Assembly (NCBI GenBank): GCA_046328715.1
Contig: JAXLWB010000006.1
Location: 224,260 to 288,259 of the forward strand
Source: JAXLWB01 sp046328715
Lineage (GTDB): Bacteria > Chloroflexota > Anaerolineae > Caldilineales > Caldilineaceae
Direction of reading: 5' to 3'
DNA: 64,000 nucleotides
A model generated the notes under the pieces. The model worked only from the letters and a program-made list of their open reading frames with translations, was not told the origin of the DNA and ran no database searches. The stretch's first letter is position 1. Every line of letters begins with the position of its first letter. Of the stretch, positions 37,201 to 45,800 are shown in pieces. The position numbers and the translations under genes are program-made.

Positions 37201-40200
37201 GTTGGGCAGGATCGGCGTGTTGGGCCAGTTGCCGCTCGGCCAGGTCGCCGACGCCGTCACCATCCGTGTCGGCCAAGGATGGGTCCGAGGAGACATGAAT
37301 CGTAAAGGGCGTGGCGGCGTTGATGGTGACATCCCAGCCACCGCTCCACTGGCTGCTCGGCTGGCAGTTGCTGATGGTGTAGACGCGGTGCCAGACCTCA
37401 TCGGCGTCGCCCAGACCGTCGTTGTCCGAATCGGGCAGGGCGGGGTTGCTGCCGAACTCGGCTTCCTGGCGGTCGGTCAGGCCATCGCTGTCGCTGTCAC
37501 ATTGGCTGGGCGAAAAGGCACGACCCGCACTGCGCCGTTCAAGTTCATAGCTGTCGGACAGACCGTCGCCGTCGCTATCCCAGGTAGCATCATTCGGGTC
37601 AAGCCCGCCGCGCGCCTGCGCAATCAACCCATCGCCATCGCTGTCGCGCAGCGCTGGGAATTGCGGATCCCAACTCAAGCCGCGGCCAGCGTTGCCCTTG
37701 TTGCCCATCGCCATCAAGCCGTCGATGCTGTTGGGGAAGATGTCGTAACGCAGACTATCGAGCTTGCTGGAGTTTTTGCCGGTAAAGGTGCGCACCGAAC
37801 AGAAGGGGACCGGATAGAACAAAGGTGGCAGCGGCACACCCCAACATTCATAGGCAGGCAGCGCATAGCCCATGTTCAGATAGAAGTCCGCCGCACGATT
37901 GATCCCCGGAAGCATGCTCAAACCGTTGATCGACAGGGTGGTTTGGGCGGTACCCCCATACATCGGAGTAAGGATATACTTGCGATCCACGCCCACATTT
38001 TGCCAGGCACCACTCATCTGCCCACGGCTGGCGGCTAGATCCTGCGGAGCGGAACGGGTCAGGCTGTAGTTGAAGGTGGTAGAGCGCAGGTTATCCGGCG
38101 AGAAGAAATAGAGATAGGCATTGATGTAGAGACCATTGGCGGGGTCAGGACTCTTGTGGACGATGTGGGTCGTAATCGGGAGCGAGACGGTGAGGTCGTT
38201 GCCCGCCACAAAACCCTTGATCGGGTCAGCCAGACGCGAGCTAGGCGCGCCCGGCTGCACCAGGTCGTCGCGCCCAGTGTCGATCATCAGGTCGTAGTTA
38301 TAGAGGAAGTAGGCAATCACTTTGGTGGCAGTCGTACCCAGTGTGATACAGGCACCACCATAGAAGGTGTCGCTGCGTAGCTGATCCACCCCTAACTCGC
38401 AGACGGCGGTGAGGATGGCATCGATCACGGCGACAACGCCCACGATAATCAAGCCCACCACCGTAGCGGAGAGGATGGCCAGCACGATGATATAGATCGT
38501 AGCCGCCACTGTTTCGGCCAATGCCTTGTTAAATTCGGGGCTAAAGGCCGAGACTTTGTTGCTCACCATGCTGGCGATAAAGAAGCCCCAGACAATGGCA
38601 ACTGAGATCACGGCCCCAATTGCACCCGCCGTGCGTGAGGCACCCAGCTTGGTGGAGCTACTCGAAAGCAGTTCGCTGACCTTGCCCACCTCCCGGCCCC
38701 AGCGCGCCACGGTCAGCAGCGGATCGACCAGACTGAAATAGGTTTGGAGCGTGACGGCAAGGACACGCAAGGCAATCTTGCCTTCGCGCGCGCCGCCACC
38801 AGCCGCATCGTTCAACTGGTAGGAGCCGATCAGCAATGCATTGATCAGCAGCGCCACGCCGACAGCAGTACGGGTCGATTTGAGTGGGTCTTTGCGGAAG
38901 GCGTTGACAATTTTGCGCGAGGTGCCCTTCTCCAGAAAGTTCACCACGTTTTGCCCCATTTGGGCCTTGATCACCCCTTTGCTGATGTAGCGATCCATGA
39001 CCACGATGTTGGAGATGGCCTTGACCGCTGCGCCGCCAGCGCTCACGCTGCTGCGCACATTGCTTGCCAATTCCGAGTCACTTTTGAGCGTGTATTGGCC
39101 AGAGACGAGTTGATTATCGACCTGGACCACGGCGTTGATGCCTTGGCTGAGCGCCAGGTTGTGTAACTGCATCACCACATTGCTGCCGGCACTGACGTCA
39201 GGGTCGAAGTTATCCTCGGGCAGTGGTTGAGCGCCATAACGGGCTTGCAACTCCTCCCACATCAGGTCGCTGGCACAGAGATCCCAAGTGGCGCTGCTGT
39301 TGGCGCGGCAATAGTGGCCCCATTTCACGCCAGCCAGAGTCGCCAGCCCAGCTCGGGCTCGGCCACTGGGCTGCATGTCCACGGTAACCAAGTTACTTGC
39401 AAGCGTGACATACCCTTCACCGGTTTTGCTGGCATCCAGGCCCAGCCCACGCGCCTGTTGTTCGTAGACATAGGCAACGGTCGGTTTGATTGTGTTGTCG
39501 CTTGCCCAAACAGCGTTGAAGTTGCTGTTGAGCAGACGCACCGTATCGGTCATGGCGGTGAAGATCGCCGCCTGATCCAAGGTGGCATAGTCGTGGCGTT
39601 CAACGCGCAGAACGTTGAGCGCGCCATCCAATCCCCAGCGTTGGTCGCTGGCAACGTTCTGGTTGACGGTGCGGTCAACACGGCGCGCCAACTCGTCAAT
39701 ATCGACATCGCGCTGACTGTTGTGGTCGGCATCGCGCGCGGCCAGAAAGCTGTGATCGAGCCCCAAGCTGAGGGCGGTCAAGGCGACGTCGTCCTTGCGG
39801 TCGGGATCGACGGTGGGGTCTTCGTAGATGAGGGCACTCTTGGTGCCATGCTCCTCACTGACGGAAAGGCCGCTGAGGGTAAAGGCGTCATAATAGCTCT
39901 GCACCACCTGTGGCACGTTGTGGATATAGCGATCGTCGGCACAGCCAGCGGCCCGATCCTGCGCGTTGCTGGGGTCACAGGGGATGTCGGTCAGCATCTG
40001 CACCACCCAGGCCAGCCGTACCTCATGCGGCGTGGGCCACGAACCGCTGGGTAGATAGCGCATGCGGGCGCTAAAGGCCACCCGTTGCCCGCTTTGTTCG
40101 TCGCTGACAATGCTCAAGGGGATATAGACGACCTGTTGGCTGCCATCGGCGCTGAGCCGGTTGACGCTGATGTTGTAAGGAGTCAATTCGCTCTGCGGCG

Positions 40201-42085
40201 GCAGATTGGCCCCGCTGGCTGGCAGGCGAATCTCCAACATCGGCACCAGCTTCATATCGCCAAAGGCTTCGTTGGTGCCCGCCGTGCGTCCCTGGGCGGC
40301 GGCCAGGTCAGCGAAGCTTTTGCCATCTACATCCTGTACCTGCCCCTGGTTGTCGTTGCGCGGCCAATCGAGCACATTGAAAGCGTACCAAAGATGCTCA
40401 GGAACATTAGGGCGCACCTGAAAATCGACCAAGGTTGGGCTGCCCGCCGTCAAATTGTTGAGGGTCAGCTTGAGTGGAGTGCTTTCAGCAAAGGTGGTGC
40501 CGCCCTGGCTAAAGGGGGCCAGGTCTTGACGGTCGGGAACCCCGTCGTTGTCGTTGTCCGGGTCAAAGAGATCGGGGATATTGTCGCCGTCCGTGTCATC
40601 CGGTTGGCTGTTGCCATCGTTGCTCCACTCCTGGCCGTCGGCGATACCGTCGTTGTTGCTGTCAAGCGCCAGCGCATCAACGTACCAGTTCTGCCCGCCG
40701 AGCGGAAAGCCCTTGACCTCCAGCCCATCGCTGATGCCATCCTCGTCGCTGTCGGCCAGCGTCGGGTCGGTGCCCACACGCGCTTCGGCAAAGTCGCTCA
40801 GCCCGTCGCTGTCGCTGTCGGTGCCGGGGTCGGAGAGTTGGAGGGTGGGGGATTGGGAGATTGAGAGATTAGGAGATTGTGCAGCAATCTCCCAATCGTT
40901 CGACTGAGGCTCACGAATGTCTCCTAATCTCCCCACCTCCACTGGATTCACCTGCGGATTCCACTGCGGGCGGCCCCAATCGGCGCTCGCTTCACGTGCG
41001 GCGTCGGCCAGCGCTTGCTCTTCGTCTTGGCTTGCGGCTTTGGCCTGCTGGGCGGCGAGGAAGGTCTCAAGTTTGAGGGTGGTCAAGAGCGGTCCGATGA
41101 CCAGACTGAAGAGAATGGCCGTCACCAGCCCGATGTAGACGGTGCGCGAGCGGCGGTAACGCAACAAGAGCACGACCGCAACCAGGAGGGGCAGCAGCAG
41201 CCCTAATGGGGTCAAAGCTGGCAGGCTGCTGAGCAACGTCGCTGCCAGCCCCATCAGATCGCCGTTTTGCAGGTAGGCCAACGGCGTCACCTGTGGCGTA
41301 CCAAAGTGGGAAAAGTCAACGACAATCTGAGCGTGGGTAGTCTGCTCGCGCTGCTCAGGGAAGTTGAGATTGAGGATCTGGCGCAGAGGCAGACCGTTGG
41401 CGCCAACCCACAGTTCGCCGTCCCCCGTCATCTGCTGGTAATAGCTGGGTGGATCCAGGCTGACACCCGTGGGCAGTTCGCCTTTGGCGCGCAAGGCGGC
41501 TTCCATCTGGTCACGCATATAAGCGGCAAAGGTGGGGCCGTCGATGGTGAAGCTGTAGCGGGTCAATTCGATCCCTGCCCGTTGCTCCGCTGCATGCGCC
41601 TGCACCGCACGCATGGCATGCAGATAGGTCAGGAAGTCGCCCTGGGGGGCCAAGCCATCGGCATAGCCCTCCGCCGCTTGCCAGTCGCCAGCCCCTCGAC
41701 GCATCCACGTCCTGCCTTGCTCCACCTTGATGGCAACGCCACTCTCGGCCTGTAACACACTGCCGCCTGCCGACCAAAGTTGCATCTCCAGCCGCTGGGC
41801 GCGCAGATCGGTCTGTCCGCTCAAATGGAGCTGCTCCGTGCGGCTGCTGCGCCCGACATTGCTCACCTTCGCCACCGGGACCGTGATCTGGGTCACGTCG
41901 CTCGTGAAGGAGTACGAGCCAGCCGCCCGCGCCTTTTCCCAGGCTGCGGTCACTGGGTCGGTTGGTGCGCTGAAGCTGAAACCTTGCGCCTTGACCCTGG
42001 GCAGCCCGATCCAGCCTAGGGCCAGGATGCCGACTAGCGTGAATAAGACGACGACTTGCCGACGGTGCTGCATCAAAGAATTCAT
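31226..42085 (-). CDS. Giant exported/membrane protein with LamG-like, Ig-like, cadherin-like and RTX repeats
   Basis: 3,619 residues, starting MNSLMQHRRQ at 42085 where CAAAGAGGAGAGCTT gives a good ribosome site. Residues 1-40 form a signal peptide. Residues about 275-330 hold two membrane segments, and more lie near 1075, 1155 and 1185-1232. Calcium-binding DSDSDGLSD / DSDEDGISD repeats lie near 430-530 and again near 1475-1570. A LamG-like domain (EFSVAFWYKAS) spans about 2145-2330. It is followed by many Ig-like modules, a cadherin-like module (NTAPVANSQTVTTTEN), and RTX nonapeptides (GGNDLLCAGDGNDLIQGFAGND read in nine-residue steps) near 3395-3480. The chain ends IFLPLINR. The open frame is uninterrupted over 10.9 kb. 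It probably mediates adhesion or envelope interactions. A heptamer-rich insertion at 40833-40940 adds a linker. Confidence 0.85.
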   Translation of the reverse strand: MNSLMQHRRQVVVLFTLVGILALGWIGLPRVKAQGFSFSAPTDPVTAAWEKARAAGSYSFTSDVTQITVPVAKVSNVGRSSRTEQLHLSGQTDLRAQRLEMQLWSAGGSVLQAESGVAIKVEQGRTWMRRGAGDWQAAEGYADGLAPQGDFLTYLHAMRAVQAHAAEQRAGIELTRYSFTIDGPTFAAYMRDQMEAALRAKGELPTGVSLDPPSYYQQMTGDGELWVGANGLPLRQILNLNFPEQREQTTHAQIVVDFSHFGTPQVTPLAYLQNGDLMGLAATLLSSLPALTPLGLLLPLLVAVVLLLRYRRSRTVYIGLVTAILFSLVIGPLLTTLKLETFLAAQQAKAASQDEEQALADAAREASADWGRPQWNPQVNPVEVGRLGDIREPQSNDWEIAAQSPNLSISQSPTLQLSDPGTDSDSDGLSDFAEARVGTDPTLADSDEDGISDGLEVKGFPLGGQNWYVDALALDSNNDGIADGQEWSNDGNSQPDDTDGDNIPDLFDPDNDNDGVPDRQDLAPFSQGGTTFAESTPLKLTLNNLTAGSPTLVDFQVRPNVPEHLWYAFNVLDWPRNDNQGQVQDVDGKSFADLAAAQGRTAGTNEAFGDMKLVPMLEIRLPASGANLPPQSELTPYNISVNRLSADGSQQVVYIPLSIVSDEQSGQRVAFSARMRYLPSGSWPTPHEVRLAWVVQMLTDIPCDPSNAQDRAAGCADDRYIHNVPQVVQSYYDAFTLSGLSVSEEHGTKSALIYEDPTVDPDRKDDVALTALSLGLDHSFLAARDADHNSQRDVDIDELARRVDRTVNQNVASDQRWGLDGALNVLRVERHDYATLDQAAIFTAMTDTVRLLNSNFNAVWASDNTIKPTVAYVYEQQARGLGLDASKTGEGYVTLASNLVTVDMQPSGRARAGLATLAGVKWGHYCRANSSATWDLCASDLMWEELQARYGAQPLPEDNFDPDVSAGSNVVMQLHNLALSQGINAVVQVDNQLVSGQYTLKSDSELASNVRSSVSAGGAAVKAISNIVVMDRYISKGVIKAQMGQNVVNFLEKGTSRKIVNAFRKDPLKSTRTAVGVALLINALLIGSYQLNDAAGGGAREGKIALRVLAVTLQTYFSLVDPLLTVARWGREVGKVSELLSSSSTKLGASRTAGAIGAVISVAIVWGFFIASMVSNKVSAFSPEFNKALAETVAATIYIIVLAILSATVVGLIIVGVVAVIDAILTAVCELGVDQLRSDTFYGGACITLGTTATKVIAYFLYNYDLMIDTGRDDLVQPGAPSSRLADPIKGFVAGNDLTVSLPITTHIVHKSPDPANGLYINAYLYFFSPDNLRSTTFNYSLTRSAPQDLAASRGQMSGAWQNVGVDRKYILTPMYGGTAQTTLSINGLSMLPGINRAADFYLNMGYALPAYECWGVPLPPLFYPVPFCSVRTFTGKNSSKLDSLRYDIFPNSIDGLMAMGNKGNAGRGLSWDPQFPALRDSDGDGLIAQARGGLDPNDATWDSDGDGLSDSYELERRSAGRAFSPSQCDSDSDGLTDRQEAEFGSNPALPDSDNDGLGDADEVWHRVYTISNCQPSSQWSGGWDVTINAATPFTIHVSSDPSLADTDGDGVGDLAERQLAQHADPAQRLDDQNVPYNPNLANTPPLAIYTASDKRYVAPGQSLIYTTTVVARTALAPSVLNVTVPAQLGLSPAPYVLPFNPLTFSGAQTVTQQTNLSAQAGPNTQPLTLTLSSQVRARLAPIATATLAWEPVTFQSLGSPAQTARRMASTWSVPDRQDSYLIATLTSSNSGRSGVGSALANTLPGGQANTLFTTSSDTFGGSFMGDDPVDVACNRSGICLAVWDYHLTSIFGPSDRVLGAVMNAAGQLQRTFLPNDIAPNSFYAQVASDGTNFLVVYEYTPLATLQTFLRWVRYDQNGNELNRGEQLIDNARTTPQTVPSIALDLAWLGDRYGLVWKPIRPRSSTLLPFYTGTLDANGAAIGSLANYNGAGGLEPEWDESGAPTLAYDPVNKRTLLLYRTYFSNSPVAAYLYQGAMTSLIKADLLFRLINSGSFVTVQPPRAVYNPLVNGWMVTTYQVTRLYNADLTGDLIPPVVTNLPDLPLACPAPNAVPVAELRFEELPGSSSFVDSSVRGGNNAFCPTGSCPAGGYPGATVAQRAIGAPSSDTSVQFDGIDNVLDIPNPLGSEFSVAFWYKASATSDATQFIVQSGFNPFAGQPDGFSVRISNKVNSVQFIAGGVSASNASPTPLYDGQWHWLVATRRLNGDLALYVDGGPTPLATASGSATPAMFNTVRLRGGGTALQLDNLQLYQSALTPSTIQAIYEQRAQAYCIGVTNYQWSKVNASIPDTRGGPITASASLTVVVDSDKPTSTISGLTNNQVIQGNQVQTIGGNADDPTSGVASVEVQINNGGWQTATGVATWAYNLTLGEGLYTIQTRATDQVGNVETPGASITLRADATPPQVTLTSPPLPFATVTRNSANQWVTPLSGTASDSGSGLAPNGVEVRLQGQGDAVGNNWQPATLNGNNWTLNYAFAPALLDPTGIYTVSVRAVDAVGNQTADDAASAILRLDVTGPTATLNEQDATRLLITATLTLGGLVTDTGTAGVDKLEIAFIPVEQIAALANDITAEQADAQLNRTWLPASLAQRGANATAWSLPLPADMENEYQIDLRATDSQGNLRRSDNVWRGVIDMLPPRLTAAAGRASIAFLYQNFISCSASDRYLDEASFDCPANAFYPPTRNFDSNGALQSLFPDRTIVNGLLNGVYYWSPINVPPATVRACDNYGHCATLTSTNAVATADAASAEVTVNAAAVGEPQAVIVAPTQESFVAANGALNVTVAAEASALLKTVTISLDNQVVQSLALPQSEAITRTLRTLSLTGISEGQHTLTARATDWAGATQSSDFPVTFTLDAQSPTVTIDPAPLTNADTWQAGSDILRFNGTATDSIGLAAVQIREGNGEFVDAAFANGLWQTALPVTDPEGRTLTITVRAIDRAGRISQVTQAIGTNLGTAAPPETTLLSGPANPSAANSASFVFTGTLSTVAFECQLDGGAFVPCAIPQSYSELSKGSHTFRVRAIDSAGNVDLSPAEFTWTINASALDATLTASPANPSNSRNATFAFTGSGNAFDCALDAGAFAACSSPIAYSSLSYGEHSFQVRARNGSNVGAATRFVWVITNTAPVANSQTVTTTENISLTLTLVASDPDPLGYQVGTPAHGLLLGAPPNLTYNPDSKFFGTDSFTFVANDGLLSSNVATVTIVVKAGDKIAPETTLVSTPANPSTNPDASFVFSGTDNLALASFVCRLDSATFAPCTSPKTYTSLADGSHTFQVQAVDSAGNVDATPASYTWVVQRGTVIAVCGGFTVIQKTGGSYVAPGWSGTIKVGTASNNTLNGTAGADLILGLAGNDAIDGQGGNDLLCAGDGNDLIQGFAGNDLLDGGKGNDVLNGGTGDYDLLLGGDGNDTLLDGDGVSNASAGSGNDLLTLALRNGWRNASGQARFAGLAAGYGNDAVGLAILGSTRFLLDITGDERDTPASPLEGKGDTLALVGLIDPTSTIIKFEQRLGVTGASTDDIAVIDMAIPGEEAGAEYLTEPVGDGSEEIETSNRIFLPLINR
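40833..40940. repeat. In-frame palindromic repeat within the giant gene
   Basis: GGAGGGTGGGG with repeated GGGAGATT (40840-40879) faces CAATCTCC (40885-40892) and CTCCTAATCTCCCCACCTCC (40921-40940). GGAGATTG and CAATCTCC form an inner hairpin with a five-base loop. The insert is read in frame as a Ser/Gln/Pro-rich linker between the membrane segments and the calcium-binding repeats. Confidence 0.65.
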
Positions 42086-42112
42086 AAGCTCTCCTCTTTG
42101 GGTCGATATTGT

Positions 42113-42178
42113 AGGGGCATTCGCTTGCCGATGCCCTGCTTTCACCAACGAATGGGCAACCGCAAGGGTGTGCCCCTA
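42113..42178. repeat. Small inverted-repeat element ending GTAGGGGCA/TGCCCCTAC
   Basis: GTAGGGGCATTCGCTTGCCG (from 42113) ends in AGGGTGTGCCCCTAC (to 42178). A half copy is at 47915-47945 (GCAAGCAGGGCACCGGCAAG, then GGATGCCCCTACA). It lies just upstream of the giant gene's ribosome site. Confidence 0.6.
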
Positions 42179-42223
42179 CGCATCGTGATCCTGCAATCTC
42201 TATCTGGTTTGTCTATTCCTCTA

Positions 42224-42481
42224 CTATGCGACGTGGCTATCCTGGCCGCGGGTTTCGGCACACTCCACACCTGGCGACGAAACCTTCTCATCCCCGGCGG
42301 CGGTCTCGGTCTGCCCTTGGAGGAAGGCGAATAGCTCGTGCAGATCGCTGAAATAGCGTTTGTCGCCACTCTGCACGGCTTGGGCTGAAGCACGCCAGGA
42401 GCGCTGGGGATGCTCTTGCCAGAGCCGTATGAGATAGGCCCGGTAGCGTGGCGGTTGAAAAGCTTCGGATTGGGTAGACAT
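42224..42481 (-). CDS. Small conserved Chloroflexota-type protein, 85 residues
   Basis: Starts MSTQSEAFQPPRY at ATG 42481; the longer frame to 42517 lacks a ribosome site. The core RAYLIRLWQEHPQRSWRAS, followed by GDKRYFSDLHELFAFLQGQ, is a compact alpha/beta domain that I recognise as a recurrent uncharacterised small protein of this phylum, often near secreted giants and BTAD regulators. It is encoded upstream of the giant gene on the same strand (138 bp apart) and may be transcribed with it. No signal peptide, so cytoplasmic. Function unknown. Confidence 0.65.
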   Translation of the reverse strand: MSTQSEAFQPPRYRAYLIRLWQEHPQRSWRASAQAVQSGDKRYFSDLHELFAFLQGQTETAAGDEKVSSPGVECAETRGQDSHVA

Positions 42482-42590
42482 GTTCGTTCCGTTGGATGGG
42501 TCGCTTGGGTGTAGCAAAAAAACAATGGCGCTAGCCTAACCGGCCATCGTGTCAAAAACGTGTCAAGAGCGTAGCAAACCGATGCGAATT

Positions 42591-42790
42591 TCAGAACCCT
42601 AAGCGTCAGCGCCGGATCAGGGCCGCTCGCTCACGCTTGCGGTTCTGAGGTGATGGTGCACATTCAGAGCCCTAAGCGTTAGCGCCGGGTCCGCTCGCTC
42701 ACGCTTGCGGTTCTGAGGTGATGGTGCACTTTCAGAACCCTAAGCGTCAGCGCCGGGTTAGGGCCGGTCGCTTACGCTTCCGGTTCTGAT
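42591..42790. repeat. Three tandem copies of a hairpin-forming ~70-bp repeat
   Basis: Each copy begins CAGAACCCTAAGCGTCAGCG (or close to it) near 42593, 42664 and 42734 and ends ACGCTTGCGGTTCTG (third copy CTTCCGGTTCTG). CAGAACC pairs with GGTTCTG and AGCGT with ACGCT, so each unit folds into a hairpin. The array fills most of the 42482-42840 gap upstream of the WD40 regulator. Confidence 0.8.
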
Positions 42791-42805
42791 GGGAGCAAAA
42801 TGGAC

Positions 42806-42841
42806 TTCACAACCATCCATTTTGATGCGATAATAGAGCCA
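42806..42841 (+). promoter_or_regulatory. Sigma70-like promoter for a probably leaderless mRNA
   Basis: TTCACA (42806-42811), 17 bases, then GATAAT (42829-42834). A start seven bases after the -10 falls on the A of ATG 42841, so the transcript would be leaderless. No ribosome site precedes this ATG. Confidence 0.55.
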
Positions 42842-45800
42842 TGCCATCACTTGTGCTGAACTGCCTGGGAGCACTGGACGTTACGCTCGATGGCACACCG
42901 ATCACGGCCTTTCCCACCGATAAAATTCGTGCGCTTTTGGTCTATCTGGCCCTAGAAACTGCCCAACCCCATCGGCGCGAGCGATTGGCAGCTTTGTTCT
43001 GGCCAGAGATGCCGCAGACCACCGCCTTGACCAATTTGCGTCTGGCCTTGCACCGGCTGCGTGATACCCTGGAAGGGGCGCAGCCGGGTTTGGGTGCGAC
43101 CTTGATCAGCAGTACGCGCCAAACACTGCACCTCAACCCCAGCCTGCTCAGCGTGGATGTTATCCGCATGGAGCGTGCCTTGACCGCCTGCGCCGAACAC
43201 AAACACCCCGCTGCCACCTACTGTGAGCAATGCCAGGCGCATCTGACGCAGGCCGTTCAACTCTATCGGGGTGAACTGTTGAGCGGCTTTGGGCTGGCGG
43301 ATGCCCCCGATTTCGAAGAGTGGTTGTTGTTGCGCCGCGAAGCACTCCATCAACAGGTGCTGGTGGCGCTGGCTACCTTGATCCAAGGCTACGAACAGCG
43401 AGGGGAGGTGGCGCTGGCCCATCGTTATGTCAGCCATTACCTCGCCCTGGACCCCTATCAGGAAGAAGCCCATCGGCAGATGATGCGTCTGCTGGTACAG
43501 CGCGGGCTGCGCAGCGAAGCCCTGGAACAATACGAACGCTGCCGCCGTTTGCTGCGCGACGAACTCCAGATCGAGCCGGACCTGGAGACGACGGCGCTGT
43601 ATGAGCAAATACGGGCAGGGAGTTATGACAAGGTGACGCCAACCACAGGTCGGACGTGGCAAGGTGACAAGGCGACGTTGGCTACGAATCAAGCAGGACA
43701 AAACGACAACGACCACGGATCAAATTTGACAGGTAAAGAGGATGTTACCTTGTCACCCAGTCACCCGGTCACCTTGTCGCAGTCTCCCGACTGGCAGGGG
43801 GCACCGATTCTGAGCAAGGTCTACGGGCGCGAGGCGGAGATGGCGCAACTGAGGCGCTGGCTTACAACGACGGGCCGCACCAACACAGCGCGCCTGGTGG
43901 CAGTTGTCGGGATCGGCGGCGTGGGCAAGACTACGTTGGCAGCAGCGGCAGCGACGGACACAGATTTCGCGCTCGTGATTTGGCGTTCATTGCTCAACGC
44001 TCCGCTCTTGGATGAGCTGTTGCGCGGCATCTTGCCCGCGCTGGCCGGGCAGCCAGTGCTCGAATTGCCCAGCACGTTGGACGGGCAATTGACGCTGCTG
44101 CTCGACCGGCTACAACAGCAACGCACGCTGCTGATCCTGGATAACCTGGAAAGCATTCTACAACCAGATGCACCAGGCGAGATGCGCCCCGGCTATGAGG
44201 GCTATGCGCAATTGCTGCAGCGGTGGGTCGCCACCCCCCACCAGAGTTGTCTGCTGCTCACCAGTCGCGAACGTCCGCAAGGGTTGGCCCGGTGGGAAGA
44301 GGATACACCCTTCGTGCGCGTCCTGCCACTGGAAGGTTTAGCACCCGCTGCCGGTCAGGCCATGCTTAATGCTCGGGGCTTAACCGGGACGGTGGCGGAT
44401 GCCAGGGCCTTGGTCGAACGCTACTCGGGTAACCCGCTGGCGCTCAAATTGGTCGCCCAAACCGTGCAAGATCTCTTTGCCGGGGATGTGGCAGCCTTTC
44501 TGGCCGTCGAGGCACCGATTTTTGATGACATTCGCACAGTATTAGACCAACAGTTTCAGCGCCTCTCCCCCTTGGAACAGGAGATCCTGACCTGGCTGGC
44601 GATTGAACGAGAACCGATCACGGTCCAGACCCTGCGCGCCGATCTAGTCGATCTAGGCTCGCCGCGCGCCCTGGTCGAAGCGTTGCGCGCCTTACAACGC
44701 CGCTCGCTGCTCGCTCAGAATGGCCAGGGCTTTTTGCTGCAAAATGTCGTCACCGAATATCTGACGGACAGATTGGTGGAGCAGGTGTGTCGAGAGGTTG
44801 CGGGAGAGAGGGAGGGAGGAAGATGGGGAGATAAGGAGAAGTTCACCTCATCACCTCATCTCCCTCCCTCCCCATCAGCCCTAAACCGCTTTGCCTTACT
44901 CAAGGCCACCGCCAAGGATTACGTACGCGCCAGCCAGCGACGGCTGATCGTGCAGCCAGTGCTGGATCGGGTGGCGGCACAGGTGGGACAAGCGGGGGTG
45001 GTCGAACGGTTGGATGGGATCCTGGCGGCGTTGCGCGGCCAGATCCGACCCCTGCCTGGCTATGCCGCCGGCAACTTGCTCAACCTCTACCTACAGATGG
45101 AGGTCGATCTGCGCGGCTATGACTTTTCCGGTCTGCCCATCTGGCAAGCGGATTTACAAGGGCGTCGCCTGCCGGGCGTCAATCTGACGGGTGCCGATCT
45201 GGCCCATTCCACCTTTACCTATGTCTTTGGCGATATGTTGGCCTTGCACTTTACTGCCGAGGGTCAACTGCTGGTGGCTGCCGTACTGCAGGGCAACCTC
45301 TGTCTCTGGCGGGCGCTTGACGGGCAATTGCTGCGCGAATATCAAAGCTTTGGCGGCAGTGCGATCATCGCCAGCTTTAGCAGCGACGGCACGCGGCTGA
45401 TCAGCGCCGACACCGACCATCAGGTGCGCATTTGGGACACAACGACGGGGCGACTGTTACACACCCTGGCGGGCCATGGGGAGACGCCATGGGTGGTACG
45501 CTTTAGTGGCGATGGGCAGAGCGCAGCCAGCAGTGGTGCCGGTGGCACGGTCTATCTTTGGGATGTAGCGGCGGGAGAGTTGCGCCAAACGCTACAAGCG
45601 CATCCCTCAGCCGTGCAAGGGTTGGCGCTCTCCTGGGATGGGCAGTGGGTGGCGAGTGGTCATATCGATGGCATGGTTTGTTTGTGGCACGCCAGCGATG
45701 GACCCTCCCCGCGCTATCAACTGAGTGGCCACAGTGGCGTAGCCGCCGCCTTAGTCTTCGATGGCAGCGGGACGATCCTGGTCAGCGGCAGCTACGACTG

